Shown piece by piece: positions 8,952 through 17,950 of a stretch of DNA of 64,000 nucleotides. The position numbers were made by a program, and so were the translations under genes. The DNA is from Natroniella sp046097105 (GTDB lineage: Bacteria > Bacillota > Halanaerobiia > Halobacteroidales > Halobacteroidaceae). The notes below the pieces were generated by a model. The model was not told where the DNA came from. It searched no databases and saw only the letters and a program-made list of their open reading frames with translations. Numbering within the stretch: position 1 is the first letter of the stretch; every line of letters begins with the position of its first letter. Location of the stretch: NCBI RefSeq assembly GCF_046097105.1, contig NZ_CP175562.1:248001-312000 (forward strand). Direction: 5' to 3'.

Positions 8952-9672
8952 AATTGAGATTTTAGGAGTTGAAGTTGATAATTTGACTTTAGATGAGGCA
9001 TTAAGTCAGATTGAATCCTTTTTAAACTCTGGACAAGCCAATTTAATAGTTACCCCTAATCCTGAAATGATTATTAGGGCCAACTATGATCAGCAATTAA
9101 AGAGGATCTTAAACTCAGCAGAGTTGGCCCTAGCGGATGGAGTAGGTCTCTTATTGGCTGCTAAGATGTTAGGAGTAGAGTTAAAGGAGAGGGTTACGGG
9201 TGTTGAATTGGTTCAAAGATTATTGAAGTTGGGCAATCAAATGGGGCTTCGTTTTTATTTCTTAGGGGCAGAACCAGAGATAGCAGCTCAAGCTAAGAAA
9301 AATCTTCAAGTTCAATATCCTAATTTAATGATCAAAACCCATCATGGCTACCTAGATCGTAGATTAGAAGAGAAGGTAGTAGCAGAGATTGAGGCTAATC
9401 AGATAGATGTTTTATTAGTAGGGATGGGAGTTCCGTTGCAGGAAAAGTGGCTAAATAAATATTTAACTCCTTTAGAAGTACCAGTAGGAATTGGAGTTGG
9501 GGGAGTCTTTGATATCTTGGCCGGTAAAAAGAGGCGAGCACCTGTCGCAATGCAGAAGTTTGGGTTGGAGTGGTTCTTTAGGTTGTTACAAGAGCCAAGT
9601 CGAGCGGGTAGAATAGTTGCCATACCTGAATTTGTGCTTAAAGTTCTTCGGCAGCGATTGAAGAATAAATGA
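8941..9672 (+). CDS. WecB/TagA/CpsF family glycosyltransferase
   Basis: Probable UDP-N-acetylmannosamine transferase acting on undecaprenyl-PP-GlcNAc, the committed step of teichoic-acid-like wall polymers. 243 residues. Thr38 in IVTPNPEM and Asp66 in LADGVG match the substrate and proposed base residues of TagA, and GIGVGGVFDILAG is the family signature. ATG 8941 is used; an in-frame TTG lies 12 bp upstream without a better ribosome-binding site. It overlaps csaB, which suggests the product is the polymer that CsaB pyruvylates. Confidence 0.9.
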   Translation: MQNKIEILGVEVDNLTLDEALSQIESFLNSGQANLIVTPNPEMIIRANYDQQLKRILNSAELALADGVGLLLAAKMLGVELKERVTGVELVQRLLKLGNQMGLRFYFLGAEPEIAAQAKKNLQVQYPNLMIKTHHGYLDRRLEEKVVAEIEANQIDVLLVGMGVPLQEKWLNKYLTPLEVPVGIGVGGVFDILAGKKRRAPVAMQKFGLEWFFRLLQEPSRAGRIVAIPEFVLKVLRQRLKNK

Positions 9673-9729
9673 CTTTAGTAAGTAGTCATTATATCAATAT
9701 GTATTAAGTTTTGGAAGGGGATTGTTGAA

Positions 9730-10581
9730 ATGACACGGCAAGATATTTATGATTATTTAGGAATTACAGTTGGTTCGATTTTAATTTCATTGGCATTAGT
9801 TATTTTTTTGGTACCTAATCGAATTGCTGCTGGTGGAGTCAGTGGTTTGGCTACTGTATTATATCATCTATTCAATTGGCCAGTAGGAACGGTGATTTTA
9901 GCTCTGAATGTACCTCTCTTTATTTTAGGAGTTAAAGAATTAGGGGCCAAATTTGGATTTAAGACTTTGTATGGAATTATAATTCTATCTGTCGCGACAG
10001 ATTTATTGGCCCCACATTTATCTTTTGTAACTGATGATCTTTTATTAGTCGCTATTTATGGTGGAGGCTTAGCAGGAGTTGGTTTAGGGATTGTCTTTAA
10101 ATCGAAGGGAACGACAGGTGGTACCGATCTTGTTGCTCAAATAATTAGTAAATATACAGGTTTGAGTGCTGGAAAGGGATTATTAATTATTGATTTCTTT
10201 GTTATCTCATTAGCAGGGATTGTCTTTAATATTGAGCTGGCTTTATATGCTTTAATCTCTTTAGCAATTACCAGTACGGCGATTGATTTAGTTCAAGAAG
10301 GCTCGAATATTTCTAAGGGTGCTTTTATTATTTCTGATTTTGCAGGAGAGATTAAAAAAGAGATTATTGATGAATTGGATCGTGGGGTAACTATTTTGAA
10401 TGGTCGGGGTGGCTTTACAGAAGAAGATAAAGATATATTACTTTGTATTATTAGTCGATCTGAAGTATCAGATCTTAAGAATGTGGTACATACTATTGAT
10501 AAGGATGCGTTTGTGATTATTACTGAGGTACGTGAAGTATTAGGAGAAGGATTTAAAGAAAATATTATTGAGGAGGTTTAA
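9730..10581 (+). CDS. YitT family membrane protein (DUF2179)
   Basis: 283 residues. The N-terminal two thirds contain about five to six transmembrane helices with AAGGVSGLATVLY and KGTTGGTDLVAQI, both typical of YitT proteins. The C-terminal soluble part (about 205-283, RGVTILNGRGGFTEEDKDIL) is DUF2179. Function is not established for the family. It ends 2 bp before the transketolase gene, so the two are likely cotranscribed. Confidence 0.9.
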   Translation: MTRQDIYDYLGITVGSILISLALVIFLVPNRIAAGGVSGLATVLYHLFNWPVGTVILALNVPLFILGVKELGAKFGFKTLYGIIILSVATDLLAPHLSFVTDDLLLVAIYGGGLAGVGLGIVFKSKGTTGGTDLVAQIISKYTGLSAGKGLLIIDFFVISLAGIVFNIELALYALISLAITSTAIDLVQEGSNISKGAFIISDFAGEIKKEIIDELDRGVTILNGRGGFTEEDKDILLCIISRSEVSDLKNVVHTIDKDAFVIITEVREVLGEGFKENIIEEV

Positions 10582-10583
10582 GG

Positions 10584-11396
10584 ATGAGCAAGGTAACAGA
10601 GTTAGAGGATAAAGCACGAGTAATTAGAGAAGATGTTTTAGAGATGCTAACTACAGCCGGATCTGGTCATCCTGGAGGTTCTCTATCTGCTGCTGATATA
10701 TTAGCGGTATTATATTTTGAAGAGCTTAAGATAGATCCAACCAATCCCAAATGGGAAGATAGAGATCGTTTCGTATTATCTAAAGGCCATGCAGCACCAG
10801 TATTGTATGCTGCTTTAGCAGAGAAAGGATTCTTTCCTAAGGAAGATTTAATGAAGTTAAGGACTTTAGAAGGGCACTTACAAGGGCATCCTGATTTAAA
10901 TAAGACGCCAGGAGTCGATATGACTACTGGATCATTAGGACAGGGTTTTTCTGCTGCATTAGGAATGGCCTTAGCTGGTAAATTAGATCAGAAGGATTAT
11001 CGCGTTTTTGTAATGTTGGGTGATGGTGAGCTACAAGAAGGGCAGGTGTGGGAAGCCGCATTAGCAGCTGCTCATCACAAGCTGGATAATCTGATTGGAA
11101 TCGTTGATAATAATCGAGTCCAATTGGTTGACAGAACCGAAAAGATTATGGGAGTAGAGCCGATTACAGATAAGCTTTCAGCATTTGGATGGTATGTGAT
11201 TGAGATTGAAGGCCATAATCTAGAAGAGGTCAGGGCAGCTTTCAACCAAGCCAATCAGATAAAGGGCCAACCAGTAATGATTGTAGCCAATACGATCAAG
11301 GGTAAAGGTGTTTCCTTTATGGAAGATACTGCTGCTTGGCATGGTAAAGCTCCAGATGATGAAAAATATCAGGAAGCATTAGTAGAATTAGAATAG
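10584..11396 (+). CDS. Transketolase, N-terminal (thiamine-PP) subunit
   Basis: First half of a split transketolase, which moves two-carbon ketol units in the non-oxidative pentose phosphate pathway. 270 residues with the thiamine diphosphate motif GDGELQEGQVWEA...DNN, plus SGHPGGSLS and SKGHAAPVLYAAL. It needs the C-terminal subunit encoded 10 bp downstream. GAGGAGG precedes the ATG. Split transketolases are common in clostridia and archaea. Confidence 0.95.
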   Translation: MSKVTELEDKARVIREDVLEMLTTAGSGHPGGSLSAADILAVLYFEELKIDPTNPKWEDRDRFVLSKGHAAPVLYAALAEKGFFPKEDLMKLRTLEGHLQGHPDLNKTPGVDMTTGSLGQGFSAALGMALAGKLDQKDYRVFVMLGDGELQEGQVWEAALAAAHHKLDNLIGIVDNNRVQLVDRTEKIMGVEPITDKLSAFGWYVIEIEGHNLEEVRAAFNQANQIKGQPVMIVANTIKGKGVSFMEDTAAWHGKAPDDEKYQEALVELE

Positions 11397-11406
11397 GAGG
11401 GATAGT

Positions 11407-12345
11407 ATGGCAGAGGAGATTCCAACCAGAAATGCTTATGGAGAAGCACTAGTTGAATTAGGTCAAAAGAGAGAAGATATAGTTGTCCTAGATGCAGATC
11501 TGTCAGGTTCTACGAGGACTGGTTATTTTGAAGAAGAATTTCCTGATAGATTCTTTCAGATGGGGATTGCAGAGCAGAATATGATGGGGACAGCTGCTGG
11601 TTTAGCTACCTGTGGTAAGATTCCTTTTGCTAGTACTTTTGCTGTCTTTGGTAGTGCTAGGGTAGCAGATCAGATTAGAAACTCGATTGCTTATCCTAAG
11701 TTGAATGTTAAGATTGCGGTTACTCACGCTGGGATTACCGTTGGCCCGGATGGTGCTACCCATCAAGCGATCGAAGATTTGAGTATTGTCCGTGGGATTC
11801 CTAATCTAACAGTGATTGTTCCAGCAGATTATACAGAAGCTAAAGCTATTACTAAAGCTGCTGCTAAGTATGAAGGGCCAGTCTATTTAAGGTTTGGTCG
11901 GGTAGGAACGCCAACCATTTTTGATGAAGCTGATTATCAACTTAAATGGGGACAAGTACAGGTAGTTGAAGAGGGTAGTGATATTACAATCTTTGCTACT
12001 GGGATTATGTTGGCCCAAGCTTTAGCAGCTGGAGAAGAGTTGCTAAAAGAGGGAATTGAAGCAGAAGTGGTTAATGTTCATACTATTAAGCCACTTGATG
12101 TCGAAGGAGTTATTAATTCAGTTAAGAAGACGGGGGCAGCAGTAACTGCCGAAGAGCATAATATCTATGGAGGTTTAGGTAGTGCTATTGCAGAAGCAGT
12201 AAGTGAAAATCACCCTGTTTTACTAAAACGAGTGGGGATTGAAGATAGATTTGGTAAATCAGGAGAACCTAAAGAATTATTAAAAGAGTATGGGTTGACA
12301 GCCCAAGAGATTATAACAGCAGTTAAAGAAGTACTTGCTAGATAG
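11407..12345 (+). CDS. Transketolase, C-terminal subunit
   Basis: 312 residues with the pyrimidine-binding domain (DADLSGSTRTGYF, FFQMGIAEQNMMG with the catalytic Glu) and a C-terminal regulatory domain (from about 190, TIFATGIMLAQAL). It forms the active enzyme with the N-terminal subunit immediately upstream. AGGAGGGATAGT precedes the ATG. With deoC downstream, this makes a small pentose-metabolism group. Confidence 0.95.
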   Translation: MAEEIPTRNAYGEALVELGQKREDIVVLDADLSGSTRTGYFEEEFPDRFFQMGIAEQNMMGTAAGLATCGKIPFASTFAVFGSARVADQIRNSIAYPKLNVKIAVTHAGITVGPDGATHQAIEDLSIVRGIPNLTVIVPADYTEAKAITKAAAKYEGPVYLRFGRVGTPTIFDEADYQLKWGQVQVVEEGSDITIFATGIMLAQALAAGEELLKEGIEAEVVNVHTIKPLDVEGVINSVKKTGAAVTAEEHNIYGGLGSAIAEAVSENHPVLLKRVGIEDRFGKSGEPKELLKEYGLTAQEIITAVKEVLAR

Positions 12346-12379
12346 GAGTGTAAAGTCCTAAATGTAGTTGTTCAACTTT

Positions 12380-12473
12380 GAATTAGGAGCTAGGAATTAG
12401 TAAGAACAAGTTCTTTAAGAAATTTTAATTATAGGATTTTGAATTTACTGATACTGGCTCCTGATTCCTGATA
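12380..12473. repeat. Imperfect inverted repeat between tkt and deoC
   Basis: GAATTAGGAGCTAGGAATTA on the left pairs imperfectly with TACTGGCTCCTGATTCC on the right, separated by an A+T-rich loop. It resembles the TTACTGATGTCTGATTTCTG fragment at 34293-34312. It is probably another dispersed intergenic palindrome. Confidence 0.45.
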
Positions 12474-12522
12474 ATTATAATTTTGGACTTTATTTAATAA
12501 ATTACTGGATGGAGGTAGAAAA

Positions 12523-13176
12523 ATGGATAGTAATCAATTAGCAACTATGATCGATCATACTATTCTTAGACCAGATGTTGTCAGTGAAGATATCAAAATC
12601 AAGTGCCAAGAGGCTTTAGAGTATAAATTTGCTTCAGTATGTGTTGGCCCTTCTTTTGTCAAGCTGGCTAGTCGACAATTAGCAGATAGTGAAGTTAAGG
12701 TTTGTACGGTAGTTGGATTTCCATTAGGAGAGTCCACTTCTGAGACTAAGGCTTTTGAAACTAGGAATGCTGTTAAAAATGGTGCTCAAGAGATTGATAT
12801 GGTGATTAACATAGGGGCTTTAAAATCAGAGGCTTGGGATGTAGTTAGGGATGATATGAGGGTTGTAGTTAGAGAGGCTAAAGACAAGGCGATAGTTAAG
12901 GTGATTATTGAGACCTGTTATTTGACTGAGGAAGAGATAAAAAAGGCTTGTCAAGTTATTAAGGACGTAGGAGCAGACTTTGTTAAAACTTCGACTGGCT
13001 TTGGGACTGCCGGGGCCAAGGTAGAGGATCTTGAGTTGATTAAAGGGGTAGTAGGAGATGAGTTAGAAATTAAAGCAGCAGGTGGAATTAGAACTAAAGC
13101 TGAGGCAGTGAAGATGATTGAGGCAGGAGCAACAAGGGTTGGAACTAGTTCAGGGGTGGAGATAGTAAGCAATTAA
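12523..13176 (+). CDS. deoC: Deoxyribose-phosphate aldolase
   Basis: DeoC cleaves 2-deoxyribose-5-phosphate to glyceraldehyde-3-phosphate and acetaldehyde in deoxynucleoside catabolism. 217 residues, normal for the short bacterial form. The Schiff-base Lys is in VKTSTGFG and the second Lys in EIKAAGGIRT; IDHTILRPD is the usual N-terminal signature. GGAGG precedes the ATG. A terminator lies about 115 bp downstream. Confidence 0.96.
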   Translation: MDSNQLATMIDHTILRPDVVSEDIKIKCQEALEYKFASVCVGPSFVKLASRQLADSEVKVCTVVGFPLGESTSETKAFETRNAVKNGAQEIDMVINIGALKSEAWDVVRDDMRVVVREAKDKAIVKVIIETCYLTEEEIKKACQVIKDVGADFVKTSTGFGTAGAKVEDLELIKGVVGDELEIKAAGGIRTKAEAVKMIEAGATRVGTSSGVEIVSN

Positions 13177-13289
13177 TATTTAATAATGAATATTGAATAG
13201 TTAAAGGGTAAAAGAAAAGTGCAAAGAAAAAAAGATCAAGGCAAAATTATGCTAAGTTTACATAATAATTGAATAGTTTTAAATTACTA

Positions 13290-13321
13290 AGCCGGTTAGA
13301 GGTTTCTCTAGCTGGTTTTTT
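13290..13321 (+). terminator. Rho-independent terminator after deoC
   Basis: AGCCGGTTAGAG pairs with CTCTAGCTGGTT (some G-U pairs) around GTTT, followed by TTTTTT. Confidence 0.85.
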
Positions 13322-13380
13322 GCTTTTAGGGCTGATTTTACTTAACCTTAAACTTAGACTTAGACTAGAATGACCTATGG

Positions 13381-13797
13381 TCATTCTTTGTTCTCTTCTT
13401 GGAATTGAAGTAGCTCCTTTTGGTAGTCAGGATTTTCAGCAAAAAATTTGACCAAGTTAGTGATAGACTCAACCGTCTCTTCTGATAGATAATGCTCCAT
13501 TGCCTCGGCTTCTTCTTCCAGATGACAATCACTACCGATTACTTCTAAAAACTCTCGTAAAGTCCGATTTCTGTCTACTAAAAACTTACCTAATTTCTTT
13601 CCATTAGAAGTTAATTGGATATTTTGATAACGCTCATAATCTAAATAACCTTTGCTAGTTAATTTTTTGACTGCCTTGGTGACTGAGGGTAAAGAGACGT
13701 CTAATTTGAGTGCTATATCTGTTGTGCGGACGAAGCCTTTTTGTTTAGAAAACCGATAAATCTCTTCTAAGTAATCTTCTAGACTAGGTGATAACAT
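13381..13797 (-). CDS. mntR: MntR/DtxR-family metal-dependent regulator
   Basis: 138-residue winged-helix repressor that aligns nearly end to end with Bacillus MntR (YLEEIY, PSVTKAVKKL, AMEHYLS). MntR represses manganese import when Mn(II) is bound. Ligands equivalent to D8, E11, E99, E102 and H103 are present, but the position of H77 is Asn77 (LVDRNRTL in place of LVYRHELL). ATG 13797 follows AAAGGAG; a TTG 15 bp upstream overlaps that site. It is divergent from a metal ABC transporter, the expected target. Sensing of Mn(II) is inferred, and the Asn77 change could alter metal choice. Confidence 0.85.
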   Translation of the reverse strand: MLSPSLEDYLEEIYRFSKQKGFVRTTDIALKLDVSLPSVTKAVKKLTSKGYLDYERYQNIQLTSNGKKLGKFLVDRNRTLREFLEVIGSDCHLEEEAEAMEHYLSEETVESITNLVKFFAENPDYQKELLQFQEENKE

Positions 13798-13835
13798 AAC
13801 AACTCCTTTCAAGAACAGTTGATAGTTGAAAAATT

Positions 13836-13910
13836 AAGCTTAAGTTTGAGTCTAAGTCTAAAGCCCTATGTTTTTAATGGTTGACTTAAACTCAACCTCA
13901 GTTTTAAACT
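13836..13910. repeat. Palindromic intergenic repeat, copy C
   Basis: AGCTTAAGTTTGAGTC at one end and GTTTTAAACT at the other, with the shared core CTATGTTTTTAATGGTTGAC of copy A. A half copy (CTTAACCTTAAACTTAGAC) lies at 13330-13365 on the other side of the regulator gene. Confidence 0.65.
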
Positions 13911-14001
13911 TATTACAATTCCTATGTAACAAATTTAAAAAAAGAAGAAAAAACTCACATTTATTTGCTTGAAGCATATTATATTACTGAGTTTGCTAAT
14001 A

Positions 14002-14040
14002 AGTTAACTGAGGCTAACTTTGTTAGTTGAAGTTAACTAA
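14002..14040 (+). promoter_or_regulatory. Candidate MntR/DtxR operator
   Basis: Two copies of the palindrome AGTTAACT (14002-14009 and 14031-14038) flank CTAACTTTGTTAG, itself an inverted repeat. It lies between the divergent regulator and the metal transporter, about 20 bp before the transporter start. Assignment to the regulator is inferred from position and symmetry. Confidence 0.5.
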
Positions 14041-14061
14041 AAGTTAATTAGGGGGGATAAG

Positions 14062-14985
14062 ATGAGATTTAACTTTAGGAATGGAATGGTGATTGCGGTT
14101 GTCTGTATTATAATTGTTTTAGGATTACTTTCTGTACAAGAAGCAAGAGAAGATGAGCAGTTGAAGGTAGTGGCTACATATTCGATTATTCACGATTTAG
14201 TGGAAAATGTCGCTGGTGATAGGGTAGAGTTGAATAGTATGGTACCGATTGGCGAGGAGCCTGAGGAGTATGAACCATTACCTGAAGATATGCAAGCAGT
14301 AGCTGAAGCGGATCTAGTATTTGCTAATGGCTTAGGGATGGAACATTGGTTAGTGAGTATAATTCAAAATGTTGCTCCTAATCAAAATATGGTAGAGGTT
14401 ACAGCAGGGGTTGAACCTTTTTATCTATATGACGCTGGGTTGCAAGGTGAGCCTGATCCTCATGCTTGGCTTGATCCGATTTTGGTAAGGGACTACTATA
14501 TTCCTAATATTCGTGATGCCTTAATTGAACTTGATCCAGAGGGTGAAGAGTATTATCAACAAAGAGCTGTGGACTATCAAGAGGAATTAGGAGAATTAGA
14601 TGAATGGATTAAGGAGCAAGTAGAGCAGATACCAGTTGAGAATAAGATCTTAGTTACTAGTGAAGGTGCTTATCGTTATTTTGTTGAGGCCTATGGCTTT
14701 GAAGAAGGGTTTATCTGGCAGATTAATTCTCATGAAGAAGGAACACCACAACAGATTGCTAATTTGATTGACTCGATTAGGGATCAAGAGGTAAAAGCAG
14801 TCTTTGTAGAAACAAGTGTCTCTCATCGCCCTATGGAAAGGGTGGCTGAAGAGGTTGGAGTTCCGATTGGGGGAGTTTTATACTCTGATTCTACAGATGA
14901 GCCAGGTTCTGAAAATGATAATTATCTTAGTATGATGGAACATAATGTCTCTTCTATTGTTGAGGCATTAGGGGGGAGAGAGTGA
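14062..14985 (+). CDS. Metal ABC transporter substrate-binding protein
   Basis: 307-residue solute-binding protein of the cluster A-I (ZnuA/MntC/PsaA) family, tethered by an N-terminal hydrophobic segment (about 9-24) without a clear lipobox Cys. Expected ligands: His134 in DPHAWLDP, Glu201 in TSEGAY and Asp276 in YSDSTDE. Glu at the third position is typical of Mn/Fe rather than Zn binders. The first ligand, normally His in DPHEYEP, is Glu68 here (EEPEEYEP). GGGGGG precedes the ATG. It overlaps the ATPase gene and is divergent from mntR. Mn(II) is the likely cargo, by inference. Confidence 0.9.
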   Translation: MRFNFRNGMVIAVVCIIIVLGLLSVQEAREDEQLKVVATYSIIHDLVENVAGDRVELNSMVPIGEEPEEYEPLPEDMQAVAEADLVFANGLGMEHWLVSIIQNVAPNQNMVEVTAGVEPFYLYDAGLQGEPDPHAWLDPILVRDYYIPNIRDALIELDPEGEEYYQQRAVDYQEELGELDEWIKEQVEQIPVENKILVTSEGAYRYFVEAYGFEEGFIWQINSHEEGTPQQIANLIDSIRDQEVKAVFVETSVSHRPMERVAEEVGVPIGGVLYSDSTDEPGSENDNYLSMMEHNVSSIVEALGGRE

Positions 14986-15734
14986 TGGAAGAGAGTCTTC
15001 GGGTTGAGAATGTAACAGTATCTTATGGTACTGATGATCCGGTGATAGAGAGGGCAAGTTTTGCCCTCCAACCCGGCTCTAAAGTAGGAGTTATTGGCCC
15101 TAATGGTGCAGGAAAGTCTACTTTGATGAAAGCAATTGTTGGGTTATTACCTTTGGATCAAGGAAGAGTTGAGGTCTTAGGGGGTTGTATTAATCAAAAG
15201 AGAAATTCTGTGGCTTATGTACCGCAAAAAGAGGATATTGATTGGGATTTTCCAGTTTCAGTCTATGATGTGGTGATGATGGGAAGATATGTTCATCTAG
15301 GTTGGATTAAAAGGCCTACTAAGCAGGATCACCAGATTGTAACTGAAGCTCTTAAAGAGGTTAGAATGTTCGATTATCAGAACCGACAGGTTGGTAAGTT
15401 GTCTGGGGGCCAACGGCAACGAGTCTTTTTGGCTCGAGCATTGGCCCAAAGAGCGGAGATTATGTTATTAGATGAACCTTTTGCAGGGGTTGATCAAACA
15501 ACAGAAGAAATAATTTATGGTCTGCTTGATCAGCTCTCTAAAGAAGATAAGACGGTGATTGTTGTTCATCATGATTTAAAGAAGGTAAAGAAGTATTTTG
15601 ATAATTTAATTTTGGTAAATAAAGAGATTATTGCTTACGGGCCAACCAAGGCAACCTTTACTCAAAGTTATTTATCTCAGACATTTTCTCAGCAATCTAC
15701 TGTAGTTCAAAATGATTTGGTGGTGATGACATAA
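14985..15734 (+). CDS. Metal ABC transporter ATP-binding protein
   Basis: ATPase of the same Mn/Zn-type importer, about 249 residues. Walker A GPNGAGKST, Q-loop PQKEDIDWDFPV (the IDWDFPV segment is typical of metal importers), signature LSGGQRQR, Walker B IMLLDEPF and switch His in VVHHDL. The ATG at 14985 overlaps the TGA of the binding-protein gene; a GTG three bases earlier is also in frame. The stop overlaps the permease start (TAATG), so the three genes are coupled. Confidence 0.95.
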   Translation: MEESLRVENVTVSYGTDDPVIERASFALQPGSKVGVIGPNGAGKSTLMKAIVGLLPLDQGRVEVLGGCINQKRNSVAYVPQKEDIDWDFPVSVYDVVMMGRYVHLGWIKRPTKQDHQIVTEALKEVRMFDYQNRQVGKLSGGQRQRVFLARALAQRAEIMLLDEPFAGVDQTTEEIIYGLLDQLSKEDKTVIVVHHDLKKVKKYFDNLILVNKEIIAYGPTKATFTQSYLSQTFSQQSTVVQNDLVVMT

Positions 15735-16576
15735 TGGAGTTGTTATGGGATTTATTAGTGTCACCATTACAGTATCAATTTATGCAACGCGCCTTCTTAG
15801 CGGCGATTGTAGTGGGAGTTGGTTGTGGAGTCTTGGGTAGTCTTTTAATTTTGCGTAAACTGGCCTTAATGGGTGATGCAATCTCTCATGCTGTCTTGCC
15901 TGGGGTAGCAATTGCTTATCTGTTAGGGATCAACTTTTTCATAGGAGCAACTATAACAGGGGTAACTACTGCTCTTGGGATTGGATTTATAACAGAACAT
16001 AGTAAAATTAAGGAGGATTCGGCGATTGGGATTATGTTCAGTGCAGCTTTTGCGATAGGTATCTTGATTATAAGTAAGATTACAACTAATATAGATCTCT
16101 TTCATATTTTATTTGGTAATGTCTTGGGGGTTTCTAGGACTGATTTAGTATTGATTTCTATCTTAGGATTTTTGGTCATAGCATTAACAATCTTATTCTT
16201 TAAGGAGTTGAAATTATCTTCATTTGATCCGACAATGGCTCAAGCTATTGGGCTTCCTACAGATATGATTCATTATTTATTAATGTTGATGCTCTCTTTT
16301 ATAGTAGTAGCTTCTTTACAGACGGTAGGGATTGTTTTAGTTGTTGCTATGTTAATTACTCCGGGAGCTACTGCTTATTTATTAACAAATGACTTATCTG
16401 AGATGATGGTTTTATCAGGTGTTTTTGGGTTGTTATCAGCTTTAGTTGGACTTTATCTTTCTTTTCATTTAAATGTAGCTTCAGGAGCTGCTATTGTTGT
16501 TATAGCTACTATATTCTTCATTATCGCTTTGTTATTTTCTCCTCAAGAAGGACTATTGGCTAATAGAGAGCAATAA
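15734..16576 (+). CDS. Metal ABC transporter permease (ABC-3 family)
   Basis: 280-residue membrane subunit with about eight hydrophobic helices. Family features include LRKLALMGDAISHAVLPGVA near the N-terminus and VVAMLITPGATAYLL near residue 205. It forms the channel of the importer with the ATPase encoded immediately upstream, whose stop codon it overlaps. Confidence 0.95.
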   Translation: MELLWDLLVSPLQYQFMQRAFLAAIVVGVGCGVLGSLLILRKLALMGDAISHAVLPGVAIAYLLGINFFIGATITGVTTALGIGFITEHSKIKEDSAIGIMFSAAFAIGILIISKITTNIDLFHILFGNVLGVSRTDLVLISILGFLVIALTILFFKELKLSSFDPTMAQAIGLPTDMIHYLLMLMLSFIVVASLQTVGIVLVVAMLITPGATAYLLTNDLSEMMVLSGVFGLLSALVGLYLSFHLNVASGAAIVVIATIFFIIALLFSPQEGLLANREQ

Positions 16577-16587
16577 GTAGTTAAGAG

Positions 16588-16677
16588 CATTGAGTATTGA
16601 ATATTAATAATGAAGAGCAAGCTGGTCTCTTCTTTAGGTTTTGAATTTCAATTATTAAGTATTAAATATTAAATGAA
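16588..16677. repeat. A+T-rich imperfect palindrome (TATTAAATATTAA type)
   Basis: GAGTATTGAATATTAATAATGAAGAG on the left and TTGAATTTCAATTATTAAGT plus ATTAAATATT on the right form an imperfect inverted repeat around AGCTGGTCTCTTCT-like sequence. Related stretches are at 7640-7670, 13174-13202, 19193-19230, 26077-26175 and 61430-61491. Confidence 0.4.
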
Positions 16678-16767
16678 CTTCATCTGTTAAGTTTTAAATT
16701 TGCGAAATCAGAAGATGAGTGGTAAAATTAAGATTAAGTTAATAACTATTTAGAAAGGTAGGTAATA

Positions 16768-17937
16768 ATGTTTAAATCAAAAAAGAGGCTTGGGATTATA
16801 TTAATCATATTGATGTTATTTGCTGCAGGAGCAACTGGATTCTTCCTGCATAGGGCTGAAGCAAATTCACAAGAAGAAATGAATCAATTTCAGAAATTAC
16901 TAGTTATTTTTAATCTTGTACGGAATAATTATGTTGAAGAGCCAAGTGTAGATAAGTTACTTACTGGAGCAATTGATGGAATGTTAGAATCATTAGATGA
17001 CCCATATACAGGATATTTACCACCAAGAGAGTATGATGATATGAAGACTACTATGGAAGGTGAATATGGTGGAATTGGAATTATAATTACGATGCGTGAT
17101 GATCAGTTGACAATTATTTCTCCAATTGAAGGAACACCTGGTGATCGAGTTGGTTTGAGGGCAGAGGACGAGATCATGAAGATAGATGGTATTTCTACTG
17201 AGGGAATGTCGATGGAGGAAGCAGTTGATTTGATGCAAGGGGAACCGGATACTGAAGTGGTTTTACTGATTGAAAGAGTTACTGAAGAGGGGGAAGTTGA
17301 GGAGTTTGAAGTTGACATAACTAGAGAGTTAATTGAAGTCGCTCATTTGGAAGCTGAATTAAAAGAAGAGAAGATTGGTTATTTGAGAATGAGTAGATTT
17401 GGAGAGGATGTTGGTCGAGATCTTGCTGTTGAATTAGAGAAATTAGAAGCAGAAGGAGCAGAAGCTTTTATTTTGGATTTAAGAAATAACCCGGGTGGTT
17501 TATTACCAGAAGCTGCTAAGGTAGTCAGTAACTTTACTGACCAAGGGCCAGCTGTTTATGTTCAAGAAAGAAAAGAGGCTAAACAGGCGATACCATTGAA
17601 TCCAACAATTAGGTCGATAGAAGATAAACCTTTAGCAATATTAGTTAATAGGGGAAGTGCTAGTGGTTCTGAGATAGTAGCAGGAGCACTTCAGGATAAT
17701 GATCGCGGAATAATAGTTGGTGAACAGACTTTTGGCAAAGGTTCTGTGCAAAGTGTCAGTCCATTGCCTGATGATTCAGCTGTTAAGTTGACTACTGCAC
17801 GCTTCTATACACCGCTAAAAAATAAGATAGATCAGGTTGGTGTTGAACCTGACATTCCAGTTGAGTTTGATCTGGAAACTAAAGTAGATGAACAGTTAGA
17901 AGTAGCGATAGAGGAGTTGCTAAATAAATTAAGATAG
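16768..17937 (+). CDS. S41 family carboxyl-terminal processing protease
   Basis: Secreted, membrane-tethered serine protease of the CtpA/CtpB type. 389 residues: N-terminal helix (8-26), a PDZ domain (about 95-180, GGIGIIITMRDD... AGLRAEDEI-like), then the protease core. The Ser-Lys dyad lies in NRGSASGSEIVAGAL (about 295-305) and FGKGSVQ (Lys324); RNNPGG is also present. In spore formers CtpB relatives cut sporulation signalling proteins; here the substrate is unknown. It lies 13 bp before the polysaccharide deacetylase gene, as in many clostridia. Confidence 0.93.
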   Translation: MFKSKKRLGIILIILMLFAAGATGFFLHRAEANSQEEMNQFQKLLVIFNLVRNNYVEEPSVDKLLTGAIDGMLESLDDPYTGYLPPREYDDMKTTMEGEYGGIGIIITMRDDQLTIISPIEGTPGDRVGLRAEDEIMKIDGISTEGMSMEEAVDLMQGEPDTEVVLLIERVTEEGEVEEFEVDITRELIEVAHLEAELKEEKIGYLRMSRFGEDVGRDLAVELEKLEAEGAEAFILDLRNNPGGLLPEAAKVVSNFTDQGPAVYVQERKEAKQAIPLNPTIRSIEDKPLAILVNRGSASGSEIVAGALQDNDRGIIVGEQTFGKGSVQSVSPLPDDSAVKLTTARFYTPLKNKIDQVGVEPDIPVEFDLETKVDEQLEVAIEELLNKLR

Positions 17938-17950
17938 AAGGGACATCCTG

